Under the pieces are notes generated by a model. That model saw only the letters and a list, made by a program, of their open reading frames with translations, ran no database searches and was not told the DNA's origin. This document shows positions 47,292 to 56,790 of a DNA stretch of 64,000 nt, piece by piece. The stretch spans positions 795,200 to 859,199 of the forward strand of contig NZ_JACHXJ010000003.1 in NCBI RefSeq assembly GCF_014192015.1, in the 5' to 3' direction. This DNA comes from Paenibacillus rhizosphaerae. Its GTDB lineage: Bacteria > Bacillota > Bacilli > Paenibacillales > Paenibacillaceae. The translations under genes and the position numbers were made by a program. Positions within the stretch are counted from its first letter, which is position 1; every line of letters starts with the position of its first letter.

Positions 47292-48686
47292 TTACGCATG
47301 CGCCGAGTCAAGTTCGACATGATTGTTGTTAAACGTATCCTGGTCGTTCTCTTTCAAAATTTTACTCGAGATCAGGCCGGCCGTGATCGAGTCGTTGACG
47401 TTCAGCGCCGTGCGTCCCATGTCGATCAGCGGTTCAACCGAGATCAGGAGACCGGCGAGTGCCACAGGCAGGTTCATCGTGGACAGCACGATCAGGGATG
47501 CGAAGGTGGCACCGCCGCCAACGCCGGCAACCCCGAAGGAGCTGATGGTTACGATCAGAATCAGTTTAATAATGAAATCCCAGCTCGTCGGATCGATGCC
47601 GACCGTCGGTGCGATCATGACCGCCAGCATGGCCGGATAAATACCGGCGCAGCCGTTCTGGCCGATCGTGGCACCAAAGGTTGCCGACAGGTTGGCAATC
47701 CCTTCCGATACCCCAAGCTTCTTCGTTTGGGTTTCCACGTTCAGCGGAATGGTTGCCGCACTGGAACGGGAAGTGAACGCGAAGACGAGCGTCGGGAATA
47801 CTTTGCGTACGTATTGGATCGGGTTAAATCCGAACAGCGTAATCAGAATCAGATGAATGATGAACATGACGATCAGGGCTACATATGAAGCGCCGACAAA
47901 TTTGGCCAGCTTCAGAATCTCATCGATATTCGTGGTAGCCGTCGTCTTCGTGATCAGGGCCAGGATGCCGTAAGGCGTCAGCCTGAGCACCAGCGTAACG
48001 ATTCGCAGGACCACCGCATAGACCGCTTCGACCATTTTGCGGAAGGTTGCCGCCTGCTCCGGTTTTTTACGGTCAATGCCGAGAACAGCAACTCCGATAA
48101 AGGCCGAGAAAATTACGACGGCCAGCGTCGAGGAGCGGCGTGCTCCGGTCATGTCCGCGAACGGATTGGTCGGAATGAATTCCAACACCTGCTGCGGGAT
48201 CGACTTGTCCTCGACCTCGCCCACTCTCTCTTCCAGCTTCTGACCTTGCGCTTGTTCGCGGTCACCCGCTTGAATCTCAATCGCCTTTAGGTTGAAGGAC
48301 AAGCTGGTTACGATACTTACCGAAGCTGCGATCGCTACGGTGATGAGCAGAACGGCGATAATCGAACCGCTCATTTTGCCGAGGTTCTGTTTGCCCTTCA
48401 GGTTCATGATCGCCGAAATGATCGATACCATGATCAGCGGGATGACGACCATTTGCAGCAGACCGACATAACCGCTGCCGACAAGGCTGAACCAGTCGGT
48501 AGACTTGCTGACGACCTCCGACTGCGTACCGAAGGCCCATTGAAGGATAAATCCGAAAATAATACCGAGCGCCAGGCCGGTAAATACGCGTTTCGTGAAC
48601 GAGACGTGCTTTTTCTGCATCCAGATCAACAGGCCGATCAGGATGAGCATCACAACGACGTTCACCACAGTCCAAAGTGTGTCCAT
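47292..48686 (-). CDS. tcyP: L-cystine:cation symporter TcyP
   Basis: A 464-residue dicarboxylate/amino-acid:cation symporter. The first helix is NVVVMLILIGLLIWM, the hairpin region is FTSRSSAATIPLNVETQTKK, and the sodium site region is LSATFGATIGQNGCAGIYPA followed by SSFGVAGVGGGATFASLIVL. It matches the B. subtilis TcyP (YhcL) type in length and in LILIGLLIWMQKKHVSFTKR. It imports cystine across the membrane. ATG is preceded by GGGGAGACGAAAGAG. No S-box or T-box was seen in the 240-base leader. Confidence 0.9.
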   Translation of the reverse strand: MDTLWTVVNVVVMLILIGLLIWMQKKHVSFTKRVFTGLALGIIFGFILQWAFGTQSEVVSKSTDWFSLVGSGYVGLLQMVVIPLIMVSIISAIMNLKGKQNLGKMSGSIIAVLLITVAIAASVSIVTSLSFNLKAIEIQAGDREQAQGQKLEERVGEVEDKSIPQQVLEFIPTNPFADMTGARRSSTLAVVIFSAFIGVAVLGIDRKKPEQAATFRKMVEAVYAVVLRIVTLVLRLTPYGILALITKTTATTNIDEILKLAKFVGASYVALIVMFIIHLILITLFGFNPIQYVRKVFPTLVFAFTSRSSAATIPLNVETQTKKLGVSEGIANLSATFGATIGQNGCAGIYPAMLAVMIAPTVGIDPTSWDFIIKLILIVTISSFGVAGVGGGATFASLIVLSTMNLPVALAGLLISVEPLIDMGRTALNVNDSITAGLISSKILKENDQDTFNNNHVELDSAHA

Positions 48687-48850
48687 CTCTCTTTCGTCTC
48701 CCCTCTTATATCAAATAATAACGCCTGTGCCTGCGGCTTGCCCGCGGGCAGGTCGCTTGCTTTTTTTGACAATCTGTGAAACTGGATTTTAGTGTAGCAT
48801 AATCCATACTATTTGGGTAGGGTTAATTTCATGTCATAAGTTGCTGCAAA

Positions 48851-48896
48851 AAAAGAAAAAAAGAAGTCATCCGCCACGTCAACATCGGAATGACCT
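48851..48896 (-). terminator. Terminator after cobQ
   Basis: On the minus strand GAGGTCATTCCG...CGGATGACTTC is followed by TTTTTTTC and another T run. Confidence 0.7.
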
Positions 48897-48924
48897 CTAT
48901 TTATTACCCGTTTCCCGTTTAAAA

Positions 48925-50538
48925 CTATACCGTCTGGGCGGATATTCCCATGATTTGATACACCCGCTCCAGATCAAGGTGTTCTTTGACGACCGACGCA
49001 ACCCGGTCAAACTCCTGCTCCTTCAGCCCCGACGCGGAGAATGTCTCCTTTACCGGGCGGAGCCCTTTACTCTCGCGGATCCGGTCGAGCCATAAACGGC
49101 GAAGGCGGTCATTATGAAACACGCCGTGCAGATAGGTGCCCCAGATCCGCCCGTCCAGCGTCCCCCAGCCTTCGGCGGCCGGCTGCTCTCCGTCCGGTCC
49201 CAGCTTAAACACCGGGGCCATCTGCTCCCCTTTCAGGCTGCGGCTCTGACCCATATGGATTTCGTATCCTTCGACGGGAATCGCTTCGCCGGAAGCCAGC
49301 TGGCCCCGGCTCTCCGCAGACAGCAGGAGCGGGGAATGGTCTGCTACCCTGCCGGCAACGCGGACCGTGCGCTTCTCCTTCGCAAACGTCGTTGTAACCG
49401 GCAAATAGCCGAGTCCTTCCTCCTCCCGGGCGACGCCTCCATCGGCGGCGTCCGGATCATGCAGCATTTTGCCGAGCATCTGGTACCCCCCGCAAATGCC
49501 GGCCAGCTGAACATCGCCCGATTCGACGGCCGCGGCGATCGCCAGGTCGAAGCCTTGAGTGCGGAGATACTGCAGATCCCCAATCGTATCCTTCGTCCCC
49601 GGCAGAATGATCACATCCGGATGACCGAAATCGGCCGCCTTGGTAATAAAGCGGACCCGGACGTCCCTTTCCTCCTGCAGCGGGTCAAAGTCGGTAAAGT
49701 TGGAAATACGCGGATAACGGATGACGGCAATGTCGATGTCCGGCTCCGGGCCGGACTGCCCTTTGGAGGTCAGCTCATCCAGCACGACGGAGTCCTCCGC
49801 CTCGATGCGGATGTCCGGGATGTACGGAAGCACACCCAGCACCGGAATGCCGGTCCGCTCTTCCAGCCAGTCCAGCCCCGGCTGCAGCAGGGACAAGTCC
49901 CCCCGGAACTTGTTGATGATAAAACCCTTAACCCGCTGCCGCTCGTGCGGCTCCAGCAGCTCCAGGGTACCCACCAGGAACGCGAACACGCCGCCCCGGT
50001 CGATGTCCGCAACGAGCAGCACAGGCGCGTCGGCCCAGCCGGCCAGGTTCATGTTGACGATGTCCCGGTCCTTCAGGTTAATCTCAGCCGGGCTGCCTGC
50101 GCCTTCCATCACGACGATATCGTACTGCGCGCGCAGCCTGTCGAGGGCTTCCAGCACCGTCTCCTTCGCTTCCGGCAGAAAGCGGCTGCGGTAATCGGTT
50201 GCACTCATGTGGGCCAGCGGGCGCCCGTGAACGACGATCTGCGAATGCATGTCACCCGTCGGCTTGATCAGGATCGGGTTCATGTCCGTGGTCGCCTCAA
50301 TCCCGCTAGCCTCGGCCTGCATCCCCTGCGCCCGTCCGATTTCCTTGCCGTCTGCGGTCACGTAGGAATTCAGCGCCATATTTTGCGACTTGAACGGTGC
50401 CGTGCGGTATCCGTCCTGCACGAAGATGCGGCAGAGCGCCGCCGTCACGACGCTTTTGCCAACGTCCGAAGCCGTTCCCTGAAGCATCAGCACGGCCCCT
50501 GGAGAACCGCTCTTCCGTGTTGTATCGGTTAAATCCAT
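48925..50538 (-). CDS. cobQ: Adenosylcobyric acid synthase (CobQ/CbiP)
   Basis: A 537-residue amidotransferase that uses glutamine and ATP to amidate adenosylcobyrinic a,c-diamide to adenosylcobyric acid. The N-terminal dethiobiotin-synthetase-like domain carries LMLQGTASDVGKSVVTAALC. The C-terminal class I glutaminase-like domain carries QLAGICGGYQMLGKMLHDPD (nucleophile Cys) and IWGTYLHGVFHND (His). ATG at 50538 follows CAAGGAGGCAGACGCG. It is last in the btuFCD-cobTUS-cobQ unit. Its presence without other corrin-ring genes is notable, because simple cobinamide salvage does not need it. Confidence 0.92.
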   Translation of the reverse strand: MDLTDTTRKSGSPGAVLMLQGTASDVGKSVVTAALCRIFVQDGYRTAPFKSQNMALNSYVTADGKEIGRAQGMQAEASGIEATTDMNPILIKPTGDMHSQIVVHGRPLAHMSATDYRSRFLPEAKETVLEALDRLRAQYDIVVMEGAGSPAEINLKDRDIVNMNLAGWADAPVLLVADIDRGGVFAFLVGTLELLEPHERQRVKGFIINKFRGDLSLLQPGLDWLEERTGIPVLGVLPYIPDIRIEAEDSVVLDELTSKGQSGPEPDIDIAVIRYPRISNFTDFDPLQEERDVRVRFITKAADFGHPDVIILPGTKDTIGDLQYLRTQGFDLAIAAAVESGDVQLAGICGGYQMLGKMLHDPDAADGGVAREEEGLGYLPVTTTFAKEKRTVRVAGRVADHSPLLLSAESRGQLASGEAIPVEGYEIHMGQSRSLKGEQMAPVFKLGPDGEQPAAEGWGTLDGRIWGTYLHGVFHNDRLRRLWLDRIRESKGLRPVKETFSASGLKEQEFDRVASVVKEHLDLERVYQIMGISAQTV

Positions 50539-50554
50539 CGCGTCTGCCTCCTTG

Positions 50555-51388
50555 TCAAAAACGGTAGATAAGTATGGCCAGCACGAGCAGCAGGACGGTC
50601 TCAATGCCCTCATTCAACGCGCCGTAAGTGTCGCCTGTTAATCCGCCAAGCTTGGCGTTCATCCGCCGCCCGGCCCACCATCCGGCAGCCCATGCTATCA
50701 AGGGAAGCAGCAGCCACGCCAGTCCGGCATGAAGCCAGGTGATGCCTTGAAAGTTCCAGAGCCCGGCAGGACCGTAGGGGAGCAGCGGAGACAATAGCGC
50801 CGTGATCAGGGTGAGCCCTGCCGCCAGCAGAAAGGACTCCATGCTCTGCTTCCGGGTCATGCTGTTGAAGTAGCTGCCCGCCAGCCCCTCCTTGCCCCGC
50901 GCCATCGGCCAGGAGGCCATCGCATAGACCATGAACCAGCGGCTCCACACCGGCGGCAGCAGCAGAAGCAGCGGCGGAAGACCGCCGAGCAGCAGCGAGT
51001 AAATCAGCGATGCCTTGAGCAGCAGAAGCAGCACGCAGGCCATGACGCCCATGGCGCCGACCCGGCTGTCCTTCATGATCTCCAGCATCCGCTCCCGCGA
51101 GCGGTAGCTGAGCAGGCCGTCCGCGGTGTCCATCCAGCCGTCGAGATGCAGGCCCCCGGTCAGGCCGACCCACAGGATCAGCATGAGAACGGCGGCAGGA
51201 AGCGGTGGAAGCAGATAAGAAGCAGCCGCTCCGCCGATCCAGACGGTCAAGCCGACCCCCAGGCCGACCAGCGGATAGAAGCGCGTGCTCCGGCGGAATA
51301 GCTCCGGCGTATAATCCAAGGTTATCTTGACCGGAAAACGGGTCAGAAACTGAAAAGCGGCCGCAGCCGCTTGAACGTACATTTTCAT
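50555..51388 (-). CDS. cobS: Adenosylcobinamide-GDP ribazoletransferase
   Basis: A 277-residue integral membrane enzyme joining alpha-ribazole (or its phosphate) to adenosylcobinamide-GDP, the last assembly step. The metal motif GLHLDGWMDTADGLLSYRSR is visible, followed by VGAMGVMACVLLLLLKASLI and ARGKEGLAGSYFNSMTRK; about six or seven hydrophobic segments. The start overlaps the stop of cobU by four bases (ATGA), so the two are coupled. It is a little longer than the E. coli protein. Confidence 0.92.
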   Translation of the reverse strand: MKMYVQAAAAAFQFLTRFPVKITLDYTPELFRRSTRFYPLVGLGVGLTVWIGGAAASYLLPPLPAAVLMLILWVGLTGGLHLDGWMDTADGLLSYRSRERMLEIMKDSRVGAMGVMACVLLLLLKASLIYSLLLGGLPPLLLLLPPVWSRWFMVYAMASWPMARGKEGLAGSYFNSMTRKQSMESFLLAAGLTLITALLSPLLPYGPAGLWNFQGITWLHAGLAWLLLPLIAWAAGWWAGRRMNAKLGGLTGDTYGALNEGIETVLLLVLAILIYRF

Positions 51389-51978
51389 AAGTGGTACTCC
51401 CTGCTCTTGAGCTCGATCGGAATGCCGGCCGTCACCAGAAAGACCTGGTCGCTGACGGCTGCCACCTTCCGGTTCAAGATGCCTGCGTAATCGCGGAACA
51501 CCCGGCCCAGCCGGTATTCCGGCACGATGCCGTCGCCGACCTCATTGGTGACCAGCACCAGCGGGGCGGGATACGCCTGAATCTGCTCTACGAGCTGGTT
51601 GATGGCCACCATGAGGCGCGGCTCCATATCCTTCTCGCCCTCCAGTGCCAGGAGCGTGTTGGACAGCCACAGGGTCAGGCAGTCCACCAGCACGGCAGGT
51701 ACGCGATCCTCCGTGGATGAAGCATCACCAGCGGAATCAGTCCGTGCCGTGCGCAGCACCTGAAGCAGCTCCGCCAGCCGCAGCGGCTCCTCCCGGGTCT
51801 CCCAGGGATACGCCGCTTCGGTGCGCTGCTGCCGATGGAGGGCGATCCGCTCCTCCATCTCCCGGTCAAAGGCCTGCGCCGTCGCCACGTACACCGCCTG
51901 CCCCGCGTGGGCCATCATCCAGCGCTCCGCAAAGGAGCTCTTGCCGCTGCGGGCGCCGCCCGTTACGAGTACGCTCAC
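51385..51978 (-). CDS. cobU: Adenosylcobinamide kinase / guanylyltransferase
   Basis: A 197-residue bifunctional enzyme: phosphorylates adenosylcobinamide and adds GMP to form adenosylcobinamide-GDP. Walker A is SVLVTGGARSGKSSFAERWM (residues 2-21); the guanylyl-binding His region is MEERIALHRQQR; VLVDCLTLWLSNTLLALEGE and LVTNEVGDGIVPEYRLGRVF are typical. The start is GTG 51978, overlapping the cobT stop by four bases (GTGA), which fits coupled translation; the longer open frame upstream is cobT in another frame. Confidence 0.92.
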   Translation of the reverse strand: MSVLVTGGARSGKSSFAERWMMAHAGQAVYVATAQAFDREMEERIALHRQQRTEAAYPWETREEPLRLAELLQVLRTARTDSAGDASSTEDRVPAVLVDCLTLWLSNTLLALEGEKDMEPRLMVAINQLVEQIQAYPAPLVLVTNEVGDGIVPEYRLGRVFRDYAGILNRKVAAVSDQVFLVTAGIPIELKSREYHL

Positions 51979-53045
51979 TCGGACGTCACCGCCTCGCCGC
52001 CGGAGATGCCGGCGCTTTCGAAGGTGGCCATCTCGCGCACGATGCGGCACGCCGCGTCCACCAGCGTCAGGCCGAGCACGCCGCCGGTGCCTTCGCCGAC
52101 GCGCATGTCCAGATCAAGCATCGGCGCCAGCCCGAGCCCCTGCAGCAGCAGGCGGTGCCCCTGCTCATGCGAGGCATGGGACGCGATCATGTATTCCGCG
52201 GCCAGCGGGCAGACCGCCCGCGCCAGCAGAGCGGCGGCGCTCGAAATGAACCCGTCGATGACCACGGGGCATCGATGGGCGGCGGCGCCGAGGATGACGC
52301 CGGCCAGGCCGCCGATTTCGAGCCCGCCGACCTTGGCGAGCACATCGACCGGGTCGGCCGCGTCCGGCGCGTTGACGGCGAGCGCCTTCTCGATGACGCC
52401 GATCTTATGAAGCAGGCGCTCGTCGGTCAGGCCCGTCCCGCGCCCGGCCGCCTCCTTGACCGGCGTGCCGGTCAGCGCGCACATGACGGCCGAGCTGGCC
52501 GTCGTGTTGCCGATGCCCATTTCGCCGGTGACAAAGATGCGGACGCCCTCGGCCACCGCTTCCTCGACAACAGCGATGCCGGTCAGGATCGACTGCTCCG
52601 CTTCCTCGCGGGTCATCGCCGGTCCCTTGGCCATATTGGCCGTCCCGTACCGTACCTTACGGGACACGAGCTGCGGATGGGCCAGGTCGCTCTTCACCCC
52701 GATGTCGACGCAGACGATGTCCGCGCCGGCCAGCCGCGACAGCACGTTAACCGCCGCGCCTCCGGCGAGAAAATTGAGGATCATCTGCGGCGTCACTTCC
52801 TGCGGGAAGGCGCTGACGCCTTCTTCGCACACACCGTGGTCCGCGGCCATGATGATGACCTGTTTGCGCTCGAACAGCGGCTTCGTCTCGCCGGTTATGC
52901 CGGCCAGACGGATCGCCAGCGACTCCAGCTTGCCAAGGCTGCCCGGCGGTACTGTCAGGTTGGCGATATGACCTGCCGCCTCCTTCGACGCGGCCTCATC
53001 CAGAGGCTGGATCCGCTCCACGTACTGCTTCAAAAGTTCGTTCAT
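51975..53045 (-). CDS. cobT: Nicotinate-nucleotide--DMB phosphoribosyltransferase
   Basis: A 356-residue enzyme transferring phosphoribose from nicotinate mononucleotide to a lower-ligand base, giving alpha-ribazole phosphate. Conserved regions are VTGEMGIGNTTASSAVMCAL, IDGFISSAAALLARAVCPLA and the catalytic LDLDMRVGEGTGGVLGLTLV with its Glu. ATG follows AGGGAGTAGATTCAAG. It begins 90 bases after btuD and overlaps cobU. The lower-ligand base itself is not made here. Confidence 0.93.
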   Translation of the reverse strand: MNELLKQYVERIQPLDEAASKEAAGHIANLTVPPGSLGKLESLAIRLAGITGETKPLFERKQVIIMAADHGVCEEGVSAFPQEVTPQMILNFLAGGAAVNVLSRLAGADIVCVDIGVKSDLAHPQLVSRKVRYGTANMAKGPAMTREEAEQSILTGIAVVEEAVAEGVRIFVTGEMGIGNTTASSAVMCALTGTPVKEAAGRGTGLTDERLLHKIGVIEKALAVNAPDAADPVDVLAKVGGLEIGGLAGVILGAAAHRCPVVIDGFISSAAALLARAVCPLAAEYMIASHASHEQGHRLLLQGLGLAPMLDLDMRVGEGTGGVLGLTLVDAACRIVREMATFESAGISGGEAVTSE

Positions 53046-53134
53046 CTTGAATCTACTCCCTCTCTCGTAAAACTGCCCTCTAACACGATCAATTCACGGC
53101 CCGTTCACTTTCCGCACCCGCTCTCCGGGCTGCT

Positions 53135-53926
53135 CTAATCCTCCCGCTGCCTGGTCACCAGTACCTGAGGAATGCCGCTGACCGGATGGGGAACGATCAC
53201 CGGCTCAATGCCGTATACCAGACGGATCGTTTCCTCGGTCAGCATGTCTTCCGGCGTTCCCATGCCGACCGCCTGCCCGTCCCTTAATACCAGCAGTTTA
53301 TCACAAAACTGCGCCGCCAGGTTCAAATCATGCAGGACGGCGACGACCGTAATGCCCTCTTCCTTCCGCCACTGCGCCACCAGCTCCATGAACTGGTGCT
53401 GGTAACGGATGTCCAAGTACGTCGTCGGCTCGTCAAGCAGCAGAATCCGCGGCTCCTGTGCCATCACTTTGCCAAGGGCGACGCGCTGGCGCTGCCCGCC
53501 GCTCAGCTCATCCAGCGGGCGATCCGCAAGCGCGTGCAGCTGCAGCTTCTCCATAATGCTCTCGATCAAGGCGTCAGAATCGCCGCCTTCGTCCCGGCCG
53601 AGCCAATCCTGATACGGGTAACGTCCCATCTCCAGCACCTCCCTGACCGGATAATGGACAGGAGGAAGGCCGTCCTGCTGGAGAACGGCCATCATGCGGG
53701 AGAGGATTTTCCGGTTATAGGCAGAGGCAGGTTTGCCGTGAATCAGCACCTCGCCGCTGCTGGCCTTCTCCACGCCGGAGACCAGCTGAAGCAGCGTCGA
53801 CTTGCCGCTGCCGTTCGGCCCGATAATCCCCCACCATTCGCCTTCCTGAACCGACCAGTTGAGGCCGCGGAGAGCTGTGATCCCGCCATACTGTTTCCCT
53901 GCTTCCCTGATCTCGATCATGTCCAT
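53135..53926 (-). CDS. btuD: Corrinoid ABC transporter ATP-binding protein
   Basis: A 263-residue ABC ATPase of the FecE/BtuD type. Walker A is GIIGPNGSGKSTLLQLVSGV (about residues 34-53), signature LDELSGGQRQRVALGKVMAQ, Walker B RILLLDEPTTYLD, and the switch His in VVAVLHDLNLAAQFCDKLLV. It powers uptake through BtuC. The start overlaps the end of btuC by ten bases. The corrinoid substrate is inferred from the riboswitch and cob neighbours; iron-siderophore systems share the same fold. Confidence 0.9.
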   Translation of the reverse strand: MDMIEIREAGKQYGGITALRGLNWSVQEGEWWGIIGPNGSGKSTLLQLVSGVEKASSGEVLIHGKPASAYNRKILSRMMAVLQQDGLPPVHYPVREVLEMGRYPYQDWLGRDEGGDSDALIESIMEKLQLHALADRPLDELSGGQRQRVALGKVMAQEPRILLLDEPTTYLDIRYQHQFMELVAQWRKEEGITVVAVLHDLNLAAQFCDKLLVLRDGQAVGMGTPEDMLTEETIRLVYGIEPVIVPHPVSGIPQVLVTRQRED

Positions 53927-54963
53927 CTCCCCTTCCGCTGCTTTTTGTTCCGGTACAGCAAATAGGCAAAAAACGGAGCGCCTACGAAGGCCGTCACTAC
54001 GCCGAGCGGAATCTCGGTCGGCGCCAGCAGGGAGCGGGCGATCGTGTCGGCCCAGACCATAAAGACGGCCCCACCGATGGCCGACAGTGGAACGATCAGC
54101 CGGTAATCAGGGCCGGTGATCAGCCGGATCACATGCGGAATGACGAGTCCGACGAACCCGATAATGCCCGCTACCGATACTGCGGCGGCCGTGAGCAGCG
54201 TGCTGACGAGCAGCACCCCCAGCTTCACGCCGTCCACGTTCATCCCCATATGGGCCGCCTGCCGCTCGCCCAGGGACAGCAGATTAAGCGCACGGGCCCG
54301 GCTCCAGACCACCACAAATCCCACCAGAAAATACGGCAAAAGGATGGCCGTATACGACCATCCACGCAGGCTGAGGCTGCCCATTGTCCAATATATAATT
54401 TCATTGATCGTCCGATTCGACATCGCCGAAAGGAAGGATACGACCGCCCCGAGAAAGGACTGCATCACCACGCCGGACAGAATGAGGCTGTTCGTCGGGA
54501 TCTTCCCGCTCTCCCTGGCCAAAGAGATGACCATCCACAGCGTCAGCATCCCGGTCACGAAAGCGACCGCAGGCAGTGTCCAGCCGCCGAAAAACGAATA
54601 CTGCAGCCCGAAAAAGATCAGGAACGACGCGCCTACGGCCGACCCCGAGGAAACCCCGAGCGTAAACGGATCGGCGAGCGGGTTGCGCAGCACACCCTGG
54701 AACCCCGATCCGGCCACGGCCAGAGCCGCGCCGACCAGCATGCCGAGCAGAATCCGCGGCAGCCGCACCTTCACGATAATCTGCTCAAACGACGCGTTCC
54801 ACGTCGGGTCGATATGGCTGCCGATCCATGGAATTCGGTGCAGCAGAATAAGGGCGATGTCCCGGATCGGCAGCGCGACCGAGCCGATCCCCAGACAGAT
54901 CAGCAGGGTCAGGACGAGCAGGAAGATGCCGATTCCTCCATAGCCTGCCAGCTTTTTGCTCAT
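53917..54963 (-). CDS. btuC: Corrinoid ABC transporter permease (FecCD family)
   Basis: A 348-residue permease with about nine or ten transmembrane helices. FecCD landmarks are RLPRILLGMLVGAALAVAGS, TLGVSSGSAVGASFLIFFGL and GIIGFVGLVIPHVIRLITGP. It forms the channel for corrinoid import with BtuF and BtuD. Its ATG shares one base with the stop codon of btuF, so translation is coupled. Specificity is taken from the operon. Confidence 0.9.
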   Translation of the reverse strand: MSKKLAGYGGIGIFLLVLTLLICLGIGSVALPIRDIALILLHRIPWIGSHIDPTWNASFEQIIVKVRLPRILLGMLVGAALAVAGSGFQGVLRNPLADPFTLGVSSGSAVGASFLIFFGLQYSFFGGWTLPAVAFVTGMLTLWMVISLARESGKIPTNSLILSGVVMQSFLGAVVSFLSAMSNRTINEIIYWTMGSLSLRGWSYTAILLPYFLVGFVVVWSRARALNLLSLGERQAAHMGMNVDGVKLGVLLVSTLLTAAAVSVAGIIGFVGLVIPHVIRLITGPDYRLIVPLSAIGGAVFMVWADTIARSLLAPTEIPLGVVTAFVGAPFFAYLLYRNKKQRKGRWT

Positions 54964-55976
54964 TATTTGAAGAGGTCCGGATAAATGGCTTTCGCCACTT
55001 CCTTCAGGCCCTGCGTGACGCGCGGGCCCGGACGGCTCAGCAGATTGTCGTCAAGACCGATGACCGCATCGTTCTTCACGGCTGTAATCTGGTCCCAGCC
55101 GCTGCGGCCTTTAATGATGTCGCCAAGGCTCTTCTTCGTCTTCTCGTCGATGACGCTGTTGGCATACAAAATCACGTCCGGATTGTCCTTGATGATTTTC
55201 TCTTCGCTGATTTCGCTCCAGCCCTCGGTGTCCGCCGCCACGTTCACGCCGCCGGCCAGAGTGATCAGCTCATCCATGAACTCGCCCTTGCCGACCGTCC
55301 AGCCCGGGGAAAATTCGATGTATACCTTTTTCTTCTGCTCCGGAGTCAATGATTTTACCGCTTCGGTAACCTCGTTCTCCTCCTGCTTCATCTTGTCGAC
55401 TACCGCTTTGGCTTCCGCCTGATGATCGGTGATGAGGCCGTAGGTCTCGATATTTTTGATGACGTCATCAACCGTTTTCGGATCGGTCTTGAAAATCTGA
55501 ATGCCGAGGTCGCGCAGCTTCTTCACCGCTTCCTCGCTCATCGAAATACCGGTGAACACGATGTCCGGCTGGGCCGCAATGATCGCTTCCTCGTTCGGCT
55601 TGGTGATGCCGCCCATTTTTGCCTTAGACTTGGCCGCTTCCGGGTAATCGTCATAATCGGACACCCCGACGATCTCACTGTCCAGCCCGATCGCAAAGAG
55701 CGCCTCCGTCTCGGCTGGAGATACCGAGATGATATGCTTCGGCGCTTCCTTGAAGGTAAAGGATTCTCCGGTCGCATCCTGAATGGTCAGCGGATAGGTT
55801 GTTTTCAGTTCGTCTGTCTTTGTCTGCGACGCGCTGTTATCCGTGCTTTGCTCCGTTTGGGCCGCAGGCTGCTGCGAGGCGGAGCTGTCTTCGTTCTTGG
55901 CGCCGCAGGCGCTCAGCGATAAGGCCAGCAGCAGCGCCGCGAGGCCTGTGGACCAGCGTTTTAATGTTACGTTCAT
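54963..55976 (-). CDS. btuF: Corrinoid-binding lipoprotein
   Basis: A 337-residue class III substrate-binding lipoprotein. The signal peptide ends in LSLSACGAKN with the lipobox Cys near residue 24, then a Gln/Ser-rich linker. The binding domain includes APKHIISVSPAETEALFAIG, EEAIIAAQPDIVFTGISMSE and ITAVKNDAVIGLDDNLLSRP. It captures corrinoids outside the cell. ATG at 55976 follows GAGGGAGAGAACGAAATC. It is the first gene behind the cobalamin riboswitch. Confidence 0.9.
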   Translation of the reverse strand: MNVTLKRWSTGLAALLLALSLSACGAKNEDSSASQQPAAQTEQSTDNSASQTKTDELKTTYPLTIQDATGESFTFKEAPKHIISVSPAETEALFAIGLDSEIVGVSDYDDYPEAAKSKAKMGGITKPNEEAIIAAQPDIVFTGISMSEEAVKKLRDLGIQIFKTDPKTVDDVIKNIETYGLITDHQAEAKAVVDKMKQEENEVTEAVKSLTPEQKKKVYIEFSPGWTVGKGEFMDELITLAGGVNVAADTEGWSEISEEKIIKDNPDVILYANSVIDEKTKKSLGDIIKGRSGWDQITAVKNDAVIGLDDNLLSRPGPRVTQGLKEVAKAIYPDLFK

Positions 55977-56130
55977 GATTTCGTTCTCTCCCTCTTTGTC
56001 TGTCAAATGATATTCACAAAAGAGGCCTGACCGGTATACGAAAACGGAATAAACCTGACGGAAATGTAAGAGATGCGGCGCTGATACGATGAGCAGGTGT
56101 ATGGCGCCTGCCGCTCTATTCTTTTCAACT

Positions 56131-56166
56131 AAAAAACCCTGACTCTTGTTCGATCAAGAATCAGGG
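56131..56166 (-). terminator. Intrinsic terminator controlled by the riboswitch
   Basis: On the minus strand CCCTGATTCTTG-ATCGAA-CAAGAGTCAGGG is followed by TTTTTTAG. It lies about 160 bases after the aptamer and 155 bases before btuF, so it is the likely off-state expression platform. Confidence 0.8.
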
Positions 56167-56324
56167 ATTACGTCTGCACGGAACATCCCGCGGCATCGCC
56201 GCGATGGACCGGTGTGCCTTGGCATGCTGCGAAGTCAAGCCAATATTTGCTTGAGCCGCGGCGAAGCATGCGATGTAAAGGGCACGTGAAACGTAATCCT
56301 TTCCTCGAAGGACCGTCATTTCTT

Positions 56325-56535
56325 CTTCTGAGGCAGGTCTCCTGACTCACAGGCTGGGTAACATCATCCCCGCCTTCCCATCCCGCTGCAGCGGCGGAAC
56401 AGTGGCTTTCTGGGGACATACCTGTTTACAGTGGCGGGACCGTGCCGGAGTTGCACCGGCTTCCCTTTTCACCCGGATCGACGCTCGCTTTATACGGCAG
56501 ACGGCTTCCGGGACCTCACAAGCACTCCTATTTAA
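56325..56535 (-). promoter_or_regulatory. Cobalamin riboswitch
   Basis: On the minus strand the conserved core reads GGGAAGCCGGTGCAACTCCGG and CGGTCCCGCCACTGTAA. It ends with the B12 box AGTCAGGAGACCTGCC (56332-56347). The order and spacing fit a class I cobalamin (adenosylcobalamin-type) aptamer. Binding should favour the terminator at 56131-56166 and lower expression of btuFCD-cobTUS-cobQ. Confidence 0.93.
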
Positions 56536-56563
56536 TTATCCTGGCCATGCTTCTTTTGTCCTG

Positions 56564-56592
56564 ATTATAGGGGAAAAGCCTGCGGGTGACAA
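56564..56592 (-). promoter_or_regulatory. Sigma-A promoter of the btuF unit
   Basis: On the minus strand TTGTCA (56587-56592) and TATAAT (56564-56569) are exactly 17 bases apart. The start would be near 56557, just before the riboswitch. Confidence 0.75.
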
Positions 56593-56790
56593 TGGAATTT
56601 TTGTGTCCAGCACTTGCCGATGTGCATGTCCGGTCGTGTGTCCGAGGGCATATCCAAACTAGGAGGAACAGACGAATCGGGGAGCGACCCCTTGTACGTC
56701 GGCGGCCTGAGCTGTTTTGCCGCTTCCTGTTGGCCGGATCGTTGGATCCTGATCAGTCGATGACGACCGTTCCCCCGTTTGTATCCTCTC

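Noticed and set aside
51835..53138. Long plus-strand frames opposite cobU and cobT
   Set aside because: They are antisense to well-supported cob genes in GC-rich DNA and have Arg/Ala/Pro-rich, low-complexity translations.
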